Shown piece by piece: positions 1 to 5,093 of a stretch of 5,343 bases of DNA. Within the stretch, counting starts at the first letter, position 1. The number at the start of each line of letters is the position of its first letter. Both the position numbers and the translations under genes were made by a program. This stretch comes from Lentimicrobiaceae bacterium (GTDB lineage Bacteria > Bacteroidota > Bacteroidia > Bacteroidales > WCHB1-69): positions 1 to 5,343 of the forward strand of contig WRNX01000076.1 of assembly GCA_009776395.1 (NCBI GenBank), given 5' to 3'. The notes under the pieces are model-generated. The model was given only the letters and a program-made list of their open reading frames with translations, had not been told where the DNA came from and made no database searches.

Positions 1-354
1 GAATTGACCAAAATGCCCAAAGTTTATCTTTTGGATAACGGATTGCGTAATTGCTTGGTGAATAATTTTGAATCGCCCGAATTTCGTTTAGACAAGGGAG
101 AGCTTTGGGAAAATCAATATGTAAGATTATTATTAGAAAAATACGCTTTGGATGAAATCTCCTTTTGGAGAACTTCGGATGGAAATGAAGTAGATTTTGT
201 TTTGAGTAACGTTGAACATCCTTTTGCATTGGAAGTAAAGTTTAGTAAATATGCTATCAAAGAGAGCAAGTATAAAATGTTTAAAGAAACTTATCCTAAC
301 TTTCCTTTGAATTTTGCTTATATGGAGCCTTTTGATGAGGATTTTTTCAGATAA
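1..354 (+). CDS. AAA ATPase with DUF4143 domain, C-terminal fragment (5' end outside window)
   Basis: The reading frame is open from base 1 and ends at TAA 352-354, giving 117 visible residues. The visible start resembles the middle of a DUF4143 domain (ELTKMPKVYLLDNGLRN), so the TTG at base 4 is not a start; the Walker A/B ATPase half lies upstream of the window. Full proteins of this family are usually about 370-400 residues, so roughly the last third is present. The DUF4143 part carries a PD-(D/E)XK nuclease-like signature: Glu37 in LWENQ, Asp65 in GNEVDF and Glu78-x-Lys80 in ALEVKFS. All the expected positions are filled, so the fold may keep metal-binding capacity, although biochemical roles of this large family are poorly known. 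They are often scattered singletons in Bacteroidota genomes and may be mobile. The fragment appears intact, with no frameshift. It is separated from the next gene by 130 bases, so no operon link is evident. Family call is strong; function is unknown. Confidence 0.88.
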   Translation, partial: ELTKMPKVYLLDNGLRNCLVNNFESPEFRLDKGELWENQYVRLLLEKYALDEISFWRTSDGNEVDFVLSNVEHPFALEVKFSKYAIKESKYKMFKETYPNFPLNFAYMEPFDEDFFR

Positions 355-484
355 GTTTTTTTTTCTAAATTCGCATGCTTTTTTATGATACCAAATAATT
401 ATAACAAAACGTTGTATTTCAAAAATTTATAATAAAAAATAACAATAATAAATATTCAAATAATCTTAATAATCATTCAAAACA
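355..484 (+). promoter_or_regulatory. AT-rich leader with weak promoter candidate before ATPase subunit B
   Basis: This 130-base gap contains no gene. TAAATTCG at 366-373, followed by CATGC, matches seven of eight positions of the Bacteroidota −7 consensus TAnnTTTG and would leave a leader of about 110 bases. At the expected −33 position only a T-run inside the end of the preceding gene is present, not TTTG. From 420 to 484 the sequence is almost pure A/T with scattered C, and no Shine-Dalgarno motif precedes the ATG at 485, as is common in this phylum. Promoter assignment is inference and weak. Confidence 0.25.
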
Positions 485-1801
485 ATGGCAAAAGCATTTC
501 AAAAAATATACACTAAGATTACAAAGATTACCAAGGCAACCTGCTCTTTGAAAGCGCAGGGCATTACGAATGAAGAGTTGGCATTTGTGGCAGGTCGTTC
601 CGCCCAAGTAGTAAAGATTGAAGGCGATGAAGTAGTTTTGCAAATCTTCGGGGGAACAGAAGGTATCCCCACCAATGCGGAAGTAATCTTTATGGGCAAA
701 GCCCCTGCCCTGAAAGTAGGAGAACAATTGGTAGGCAGATTTTTAAACGCCTACGGCGAACCTATTGACGGAAGACCACAGCCGGAAGGAAAAGAGGTGG
801 AGATTGGCGGACCATCGGTAAACCCCGTGCGCCGCGAACAACCCTCTGAATTGTTAGCGACAGGAATACCCGGAATTGACCTCAACAACACATTGGTTAC
901 CGGACAAAAAATTCCATTTTTTACCGATCCAGACCAACCTTTTAGCGAAGTGATGGCGTTGGTAGCCCTGCACGCACAATCAGATAAAATTATTCTGGGC
1001 GGGATGGGAATGACCAACGATGACTACCTGTATTACAAAAATACATTCAGCAATGCAGGTGCACTCGACCGCATCATTTCATTCATTAATACTACAGAAG
1101 ATCCCTCAGTGGAAAGATTATTAATTCCGGATATGGCGCTTACCGCCGCAGAATATTTTGCAGTAGAAAAACATGAAAAAGTGTTAGTATTATTGTCCGA
1201 CATGACCAACTATGCCGATGCGCTTTCCATCGTTTCCAACCGGATGGATCAAATTCCCTCAAAAGATTCTATGCCCGGTTCGCTTTATTCCGATTTGGCG
1301 AAAATTTACGAAAAAGCGGTACAGTTTTCAGACGGAGGTTCTATTACCATTATCGCCGTAACCACTTTATCAGGTGGAGATATTACCCACTCCGTTCCCG
1401 ACAATACAGGATATATTACCGAAGGACAACTTTACTTGAGAAAAGATACCGATACAGGAAAAGTAATTATTGACCCTTTCCGCTCTTTGTCGCGTTTAAA
1501 ACAATTGGTAATTGGGAAAAAAACCCGCGAAGACCATCCGCAAGTGATGAACGCTGCCGTGCGCCTGTATGCAGATGCCGCAAATGCCAAAACTAAAATG
1601 GAAAACGGATTCGATCTCACCGAATATGACGAAAGAACACTTGCTTTCGCAAAAGATTATTCCAAAGAACTCCTATCCATTGATGTAAGTCTAAATACTA
1701 CTGAAATGCTTGAAGTGGCTTGGAAACTGTTCGCTAAATATTTTACACAAGAAGAGGTGAATATAAAAAAAGAGTTAGTAGATAAATATTGGAAGAAGTA
1801 G
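485..1801 (+). CDS. atpB: V/A-type ATP synthase/ATPase subunit B (non-catalytic nucleotide-binding subunit)
   Basis: 438 residues, slightly shorter than the roughly 460 usual for archaeal and enterococcal B subunits. Subunit B alternates with catalytic subunit A in the A3B3 head of the V1/A1 sector, a peripheral complex on the inner membrane that couples ATP to H+ or Na+ movement. The order of domains is seen: N-terminal beta barrel (about 1-75, with GITNEELAFV at 26-35), nucleotide-binding domain (about 110-350) and C-terminal helical bundle. Diagnostic stretches are NPVRRE (113-118), TGIPGID (126-132), LVTGQKIPFF (137-146), GMGMTNDD (173-180), ERLLIPDMALTAAEY (210-224), SDMTNYADAL (238-247), GDITHSVPD (298-306) and GYITEGQ (309-315). 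There is no GxxGxGKT Walker A where subunit A has one (DPDQPFSE, 148-155), which identifies it as B. Arg337 in SLSRL is the likely arginine finger. KTREDH (346-351) is also typical. The ATG at 485 is the natural start. Symbol ntpB is also used; this is not the F-type a subunit. No other ATPase subunit adjoins it, which is unusual. Confidence 0.95.
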   Translation: MAKAFQKIYTKITKITKATCSLKAQGITNEELAFVAGRSAQVVKIEGDEVVLQIFGGTEGIPTNAEVIFMGKAPALKVGEQLVGRFLNAYGEPIDGRPQPEGKEVEIGGPSVNPVRREQPSELLATGIPGIDLNNTLVTGQKIPFFTDPDQPFSEVMALVALHAQSDKIILGGMGMTNDDYLYYKNTFSNAGALDRIISFINTTEDPSVERLLIPDMALTAAEYFAVEKHEKVLVLLSDMTNYADALSIVSNRMDQIPSKDSMPGSLYSDLAKIYEKAVQFSDGGSITIIAVTTLSGGDITHSVPDNTGYITEGQLYLRKDTDTGKVIIDPFRSLSRLKQLVIGKKTREDHPQVMNAAVRLYADAANAKTKMENGFDLTEYDERTLAFAKDYSKELLSIDVSLNTTEMLEVAWKLFAKYFTQEEVNIKKELVDKYWKK

Positions 1802-1911
1802 GGTATTGCAACTGTTCGTTTCCTAGTCGGAATTTATGTACAAATCTATATGTAAAAAATGCAAACAAATAATATTTGCGAATAATGGAAAATTAATAAA
1901 CCTATAAACTC
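1802..1911 (+). promoter_or_regulatory. Intergenic gap with 13-base palindrome and weak promoter candidate
   Basis: No gene and no GC-rich terminator hairpin is visible. CAAATAATATTTG at 1866-1878 is a perfect palindrome (6-base arms, one central base). Its right arm overlaps AATATTTG (1871-1878) followed by CG, a seven-of-eight match to the Bacteroidota −7 element TAnnTTTG, 33 bases ahead of the thioesterase ATG. No TTTG lies at the −33 spacing. A repressor site over a promoter is possible, but such a palindrome can occur by chance in AT-rich DNA. Confidence 0.22.
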
Positions 1912-2388
1912 ATGAGAAAAATTCACAACGCTTACGCCGACATCGCCGAGTATCACTGTTTTGGATGCTCACCCACCAACCCGATTGGTTTACGACTTGA
2001 TTTTTGGGAAGATGGAGAATGGATTTATGCCAAATGGACACCTGAAAAATGGTATGAGGGGTACCTCAATATGTTGCATGGCGGAATCCAAGCCACATTG
2101 TTAGACGAAATTGCCGATTGGGCGCTCGTTGTGAAATTGGGCACCAGCGGCGTTACTAAAAATCTGAATATTACTTATGTAAAACCTGTTTTTATGAATC
2201 AAGGTGAAGTTACCATTCGTGCAAAAATCGTAAAACAAGAAGGAAATTCAGCCATGACTTATGCCGAATTAATGGATAAAGAAGGAAGCATACGCTCGCA
2301 CGCCGAAATAGAATACTTTACATTTCCACCAGAAATAGCCAAACGCAAATATAATTTCCCCGATCATGAAAACTTCTTTAAACATTAA
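1912..2388 (+). CDS. PaaI-like hotdog-fold thioesterase (4HBT superfamily)
   Basis: 158 residues, a normal length for a single hotdog domain; probably a cytoplasmic acyl-CoA thioesterase acting as an oligomer. The N-terminus has the HCFGCSPTNPIGLRLDF segment (15-31), resembling the C-x-G-C...NP-x-GL lead-in of many PaaI-type proteins. The central helix carries HGGIQATLLDEIADWA (56-71): in the family the HGG loop binds the CoA/thioester end and the acidic residue of LLDE (Asp65/Glu66) is the catalytic base or nucleophile. TKNLNITYVKPV (82-93) is the usual following strand, and EGSIRSHAEIEYF (124-136) the last one. Both active-site elements are intact, so activity is likely; the substrate cannot be read from sequence. 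ATG at 1912 has no Shine-Dalgarno sequence. Gaps of 110 bases upstream and 147 downstream suggest a single-gene unit. Its G+C is closer to atpB than to the genes downstream. Family is sure; function beyond thioester hydrolysis is inference. Confidence 0.92.
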   Translation: MRKIHNAYADIAEYHCFGCSPTNPIGLRLDFWEDGEWIYAKWTPEKWYEGYLNMLHGGIQATLLDEIADWALVVKLGTSGVTKNLNITYVKPVFMNQGEVTIRAKIVKQEGNSAMTYAELMDKEGSIRSHAEIEYFTFPPEIAKRKYNFPDHENFFKH

Positions 2389-2405
2389 TGATTAGTGATT
2401 AATGA
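2385..2405. repeat. Three-copy heptamer tandem repeat (TTARTGA) overlapping a stop codon
   Basis: Three contiguous seven-base units, TTAATGA (2385-2391), TTAGTGA (2392-2398) and TTAATGA (2399-2405), begin one base before the thioesterase stop TAA (2386-2388). Each unit carries TAA or TAG followed in frame by TGA, and because the period is seven the successive units shift frame. All three + frames thus receive two consecutive stops, and each − frame receives a TAA. Short heptamer repeats built on ATTAGTG-like units occur between genes in Bacteroidota. The repeat is directly seen; a role as a translation barrier is inference. Confidence 0.8.
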
Positions 2406-2462
2406 GATTTCTTTTAAGAAAATACACTTATTTTGTCATACCGATTTTTTTTACAAAAAAAT

Positions 2463-2505
2463 TTTGTTTATAAATTATTTTTATGTTTATTTGCAGCCTT
2501 GAAAT
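2463..2505 (+). promoter_or_regulatory. Bacteroidota-type promoter candidate for the T9SS cargo gene
   Basis: TTTG at 2463-2466 lies 19 bases before TTTATTTG at 2486-2493, which fits the Bacteroidota promoter form TTTG / about 19-21 bases / TAnnTTTG with one mismatch (T for A at the second −7 position). It is followed by CAGCC, a frequent continuation of this element in the phylum. The predicted transcript would start around 2499-2502, leaving a leader of about 35 bases before the ATG at 2536. A T-run (2445-2452) and A-run (2455-2461) lie just upstream and could act as an UP-like or bent segment. Bases 2490-2505 are identical to 3855-3870. Confidence 0.55.
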
Positions 2506-2535
2506 GAGTTTACCAATTAATTAAATTATAATAAT

Positions 2536-3261
2536 ATGAAAAATTTTTTAACCCTTGTTCTAGTTTGCATTTCGTTATGTTGTTATGCGCAAAAATTCCA
2601 ACTTACCGATAAAAACGGAAATCCGTATTCCGATAACCAAACTATTTCATCACTTATCACTGAAAATGACCTTGATTATGGCGTGGAGTTTGTAACCTAT
2701 ATTGAAGTAGCAAACCTTACTGACATTGACTTAAATGTAAAAACATTACGCACTAATATTAATTTAGTTGATGGAATGAATGCTTATGTATGTTTCTTTG
2801 AATGTGATAGCCCAGAAGGTACGATGCTTGAAATGGAATATACTATTGAGGGTGGAGGTAGTGAAACATATTCCTTGCATTTACAGCCTCACGGCAATTT
2901 CGGATTATGTCGATTCAAAATTGAATTTGAGGCAGAAGATCAACAAATGACGCTTTATGTGGATATTGATATGACACATGTTGGAGTACAAGAAAACAAT
3001 AATGCAGCATCCCTTTCTGCATTTCCAAACCCTGCTCCTGCAAACTCTATCATTACAATTTCTTATTCTCTTGCTCATAATAATGACAGTAATAGATTAA
3101 TCATCAGAAATATTTTGGGAACAGTGGTCATGAACTTACCATTGAACCCTTTCAATTCAAATATTTCAATTGATATTTCATCATTAAAATCAGGAGTTTA
3201 CTTTTATTCTATAGAAAATAACAACCAAATTTCAATCACTAAAAAATTGATAGTAAAATAG
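2536..3261 (+). CDS. Small secreted protein with type IX secretion (T9SS) type A sorting domain
   Basis: 241 residues. Residues 1-18 form a Sec signal peptide (charged start, hydrophobic FLTLVLVCISLCC, likely cut after CYA before Gln19); no proper lipobox is seen. Residues about 19-150 form an uncharacterised beta-rich domain with a VEFVTYIEVANLTD stretch, then RTNINLVDG and a Cys86/Cys90 pair, plus Cys125. This arrangement (xxNxVxG, a Cys-containing strand, a P-x-G-x-x-G strand near 118-124) resembles, from memory, the short non-CTD domain of other small T9SS cargo proteins. Residues about 161-241 are the sorting domain: AFPNPAP (162-168), LIIRNILGTVV (188-198), ISSLKSGVYFYSIEN (214-228) and the terminal KKLIVK. 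The protein would pass the inner membrane by Sec and the outer membrane by the PorKLMN/Sov machinery, then be released or anchored to A-LPS. No enzymatic motif is visible. Transcription probably starts from the element at 2463-2493. The next gene begins 10 bases after its stop, so read-through is likely. Confidence 0.9.
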   Translation: MKNFLTLVLVCISLCCYAQKFQLTDKNGNPYSDNQTISSLITENDLDYGVEFVTYIEVANLTDIDLNVKTLRTNINLVDGMNAYVCFFECDSPEGTMLEMEYTIEGGGSETYSLHLQPHGNFGLCRFKIEFEAEDQQMTLYVDIDMTHVGVQENNNAASLSAFPNPAPANSIITISYSLAHNNDSNRLIIRNILGTVVMNLPLNPFNSNISIDISSLKSGVYFYSIENNNQISITKKLIVK

Positions 3262-3271
3262 GAAGAACTGA

Positions 3272-3916
3272 TTGGATACGAATCATATCATTTCTCTAAA
3301 CTTACTGATAGGGTTATTGTTAATTACTCTGTCTTTTGTATTATCAAATAGAAAAGTATCACTCATGATGAGAGCGCTGTTTTCAACTCGCTATTTTCAA
3401 CAATTACTTCGCGAAGGAAAATTAGGAAATGAAAAAATCTATCTTTTCTCTATTCTCATTTATCTTTTTGAATTTCCTTGCTTAATTTTGATTTTTTTTC
3501 AATCCCATGCATCTCAATTATTTGAAAAATACTCACTACAACCATTACAACTTTATGTGCTTATAATTGGATTTCTTGTCATACTTTTATTATTCTCTCA
3601 GTTCTTTCTTTGGTATTTTACTTCACTTTTTAATTATCAAGAACAAAGATACTTATACATGACCTCTAAAGCATTGTTTCGATTATACCATTCTTTGCTT
3701 TTAGTTTCTATTATTCCTGCTATTTGGTATGCTCGACTTTCTGAAATCATTTTTTTTGTGTATTTACCTCTACTCATCATTTTATTTTTAACTTTTTTTG
3801 TTCGTTTTTTAAGGAATCTGAACGGGGTAAGTCGAATTCATTTTTTTATATATTTTTGCAGCCTTGAAATACTACCTTACTTTCTACTTATTAAAATGCT
3901 CATTATTAATATGTAA
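3272..3916 (+). CDS. DUF4271 domain integral membrane protein
   Basis: 214 residues with about six hydrophobic spans (roughly 7-24, 57-77, 93-115, 138-153, 158-179, 190-209), so an inner-membrane protein. Family hallmarks visible are the loop after helix 1 (MMRALFSTRYFQQLLREGK, 32-50, followed by LGNEKIYL) and the C-terminal IHFFIYFCSLEILPYFLLIK (189-208). Function of DUF4271 is unknown; in Bacteroidota it commonly sits immediately before hemD, as here, which supports the call. The start is chosen as TTG at 3272 because AGGAAG (3260-3265) precedes it by six bases, it lies just after the upstream stop, and it adds the first membrane helix that the family has; the first in-frame ATG (residue 32) would remove that helix. 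The 10-base gap to the secreted-protein gene suggests shared transcript or coupling. Reading is T-rich and AT-biased, as expected for a membrane protein in this genome. Family call is confident; role unknown. Confidence 0.88.
   Translation: MDTNHIISLNLLIGLLLITLSFVLSNRKVSLMMRALFSTRYFQQLLREGKLGNEKIYLFSILIYLFEFPCLILIFFQSHASQLFEKYSLQPLQLYVLIIGFLVILLLFSQFFLWYFTSLFNYQEQRYLYMTSKALFRLYHSLLLVSIIPAIWYARLSEIIFFVYLPLLIILFLTFFVRFLRNLNGVSRIHFFIYFCSLEILPYFLLIKMLIINM
3851..3870 (+). promoter_or_regulatory. Internal promoter candidate for hemD–rnpA inside the DUF4271 gene
   Basis: TATTTTTG at 3851-3858 is a perfect match to the Bacteroidota −7 element TAnnTTTG and continues as CAGCC. It lies within the last 22 codons of the DUF4271 gene, about 80 bases before the hemD ATG. 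No TTTG is found at the expected −33 position (about 3828-3831), so strength is uncertain. Bases 3855-3870 (TTTGCAGCCTTGAAAT) are identical to 2490-2505 in the promoter of the T9SS cargo gene. A second, weaker match, TAATTTTA (3936-3943), lies directly before the hemD start and would give an almost leaderless transcript. Confidence 0.45.
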
Positions 3917-3946
3917 TATCAAATCAACTCTATTGTAATTTTACCT

Positions 3947-4711
3947 ATGAAGATTAAAAACATTCTTATTTCTCAGATTGCACCAGCAGATTTTGAAAAA
4001 TCTCCGTATGCAGATTTAAAAAAGAAATACTGTATTTCAATGGATTTCTACAAATTTTTTAAGATTCACAGCATTTCGGGTATTGATTTCCGTAAAACGA
4101 AAATTAATATTTTAGACCACACTGCCATTGTTTTTTCAAGTACTACCACTATTGATCAATTTTTTATGCTGTTAAAAGAGTTGCGAATAGAGATGCCTTA
4201 CGAGATGAAGTATTATTGTATGACTGACATGACCGCGCATTATCTTCAAAAATATATTCCTTATCGAAAGCGCAAAATCTTTTTTGGGAAAAACAATAAC
4301 CCATCCCATGTCTTTGATCTGCTATTAAAAAACAAAGCGCATAATTATCTAATTCCTTGCGGTGCAGATTCAATGGGTACCCAATTTGCAGAATTTTTCG
4401 AAAAACATAATATTAAATATACTCAAGCTGTTTGTTTTACGACCGAACCGGCAGATATAAAAAATAATATTGAATTAGAAAAATACGACATGATAGTTTT
4501 CTTTAGTCCAGCAGGTATTACGGCTTTTAAAGAAAATTATCCCGACTTTGTTCAAAATGAAATGGCATTTGGCGCAGTAGGGTTGGCAGCCTGCAATGCC
4601 GTTAAAGAAGCTGGTTGGAAATTACAAGTAGAAGCCCCTACCAAAGAACATCCTACTATTACTTCTGCACTTGAAGTTTTTTTAAAAGAATATGCCACCC
4701 GCCGCAGATAA
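3947..4711 (+). CDS. hemD: Uroporphyrinogen-III synthase (HemD), Bacteroidota type
   Basis: 254 residues, the usual size. The enzyme closes the linear tetrapyrrole hydroxymethylbilane, inverting ring D, to give uroporphyrinogen III, precursor of haem, sirohaem and cobalamin; cytosolic and cofactor-free. The Bacteroidota pattern is clear: KIKNILISQ at the start (2-10), EKSPYADLKKKY (17-28), FRKTKINILDHTAIVFSS (48-65, domain-1 strand with the S/T-rich turn), MKYYCMTD (87-94), YLQKYIPYRKRKIFFGK (99-115), then domain 2 with YDMIVFFSPAGI (180-191) and the C-terminal PTxxxPTITSALE (231-243). The family usually has paired threonines in the GPTTAKAVEEAG loop; here it reads GLAACNAVKEAG (212-223), so both are alanine, which is odd. 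The start ATG at 3947 lacks a Shine-Dalgarno sequence but aligns with the family N-terminus. The last 20 bases overlap rnpA in another frame, indicating translational coupling. Position after DUF4271 is as usual for the phylum. Identification is strong; full activity with the altered loop is not certain. Confidence 0.9.
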   Translation: MKIKNILISQIAPADFEKSPYADLKKKYCISMDFYKFFKIHSISGIDFRKTKINILDHTAIVFSSTTTIDQFFMLLKELRIEMPYEMKYYCMTDMTAHYLQKYIPYRKRKIFFGKNNNPSHVFDLLLKNKAHNYLIPCGADSMGTQFAEFFEKHNIKYTQAVCFTTEPADIKNNIELEKYDMIVFFSPAGITAFKENYPDFVQNEMAFGAVGLAACNAVKEAGWKLQVEAPTKEHPTITSALEVFLKEYATRRR

Positions 4712-5093
4712 CAAATTAAAACGCAGTTTTCAAAAACGCGATAGGCTAAAATCTTCAGTAGAAATAGAAGACTTGTATCGTGAAAATCAATTTATTGTTT
4801 CATATCCCTTAAAATGTTACTACTCTTTTTCAGATAGAAAAGAAAAAAGTTCAATCTTACAGGTTGCTTTTGCAGTTCCCAAAAAAAAATTCAAACATGC
4901 TATTGATAGAAATACTTTAAAACGAAGAATGAGAGAATCATATCGATTGAATTATCAAACGATGTTTGAATCAATTATTAACCAGAATGAAAAACAACTA
5001 AAATTCTTCATCATTTATATCGGAAATGAGATATTGAACTATGCTTGTATTGATAAAGCATTGAAAGAGGCATTATTTTTTTTTATTAATTAA
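4692..5093 (+). CDS. rnpA: Ribonuclease P protein component
   Basis: 133 residues, normal for the family. It is the protein cofactor of RNase P, binding the catalytic RNA and the 5' leader of pre-tRNA to help remove that leader. Visible features are the basic N-terminus KRSFQKRDRLKSS (10-22, the F/L-x-K-x-x-RL element), the central strand LQVAFAVPKKKFKHAIDRN (56-74), and the RNR signature RNTLKRRMRESYRL (73-86) with Arg73, Asn74, Lys77, Arg78, Arg81 and Glu82. FFIIYIG (105-111) is the last strand. ATG at 4692 is the only start codon that keeps the N-terminal element; it lies inside hemD (20-base overlap), so translation is probably coupled to hemD. In many bacteria rnpA follows rpmH; the hemD neighbour is the Bacteroidota arrangement. 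yidD, often next in this phylum, is absent; a convergent gene follows. Runs of nine A (4881-4889) and nine T (5076-5084) lie in the frame, but the protein reads through both sensibly. The stop TAA interlocks with that of the − strand gene. Confidence 0.94.
   Translation: MPPAADNKLKRSFQKRDRLKSSVEIEDLYRENQFIVSYPLKCYYSFSDRKEKSSILQVAFAVPKKKFKHAIDRNTLKRRMRESYRLNYQTMFESIINQNEKQLKFFIIYIGNEILNYACIDKALKEALFFFIN

Noticed and set aside
451..484. Repeated AATAATC and ATTCAAA words just before the atpB start as an operator
   Set aside because: Short words in a nearly pure A/T leader are expected by chance, and spacing is not helical.
473..1620. Several open frames on the − strand across atpB (about 473-727, 499-699, 751-1017, 1432-1620)
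   Set aside because: They lie fully within or opposite a well-conserved gene, show no family motif, and are explained as antisense shadows of its codon use.
485..1801. Possibility that the ATPase subunit is an F1 beta or catalytic V-type A subunit
   Set aside because: There is no Walker A GxxGxGKT; the equivalent position reads DPDQPFSE, and the surrounding motifs (GMGMTNDD, SDMTNYADAL, GYITEGQ) are those of V/A subunit B.
2408..2421. TTTCTT/AAGAAA inverted repeat as a terminator after the thioesterase gene
   Set aside because: The stem is all weak pairs bar one, the loop is only two bases, and no clean U-tract follows; it would not form a stable intrinsic terminator.
2445..2467. T-run/A-run and ACAAAA…TTTTGT inverted repeat as a hairpin element
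   Set aside because: Almost pure A/T with low predicted stability; better read as an A/T tract ahead of the promoter than as an RNA structure.
4164..4373. 69-codon open frame on the − strand inside hemD
   Set aside because: No recognisable motif or start context; it overlaps conserved hemD codons and is a shadow.
4881..5084. Nine-A run (4881-4889) and nine-T run (5076-5084) in rnpA as frameshift sites or sequencing errors
   Set aside because: The RnpA family pattern continues without a break across the A-run, and the protein ends at normal length after the T-run.
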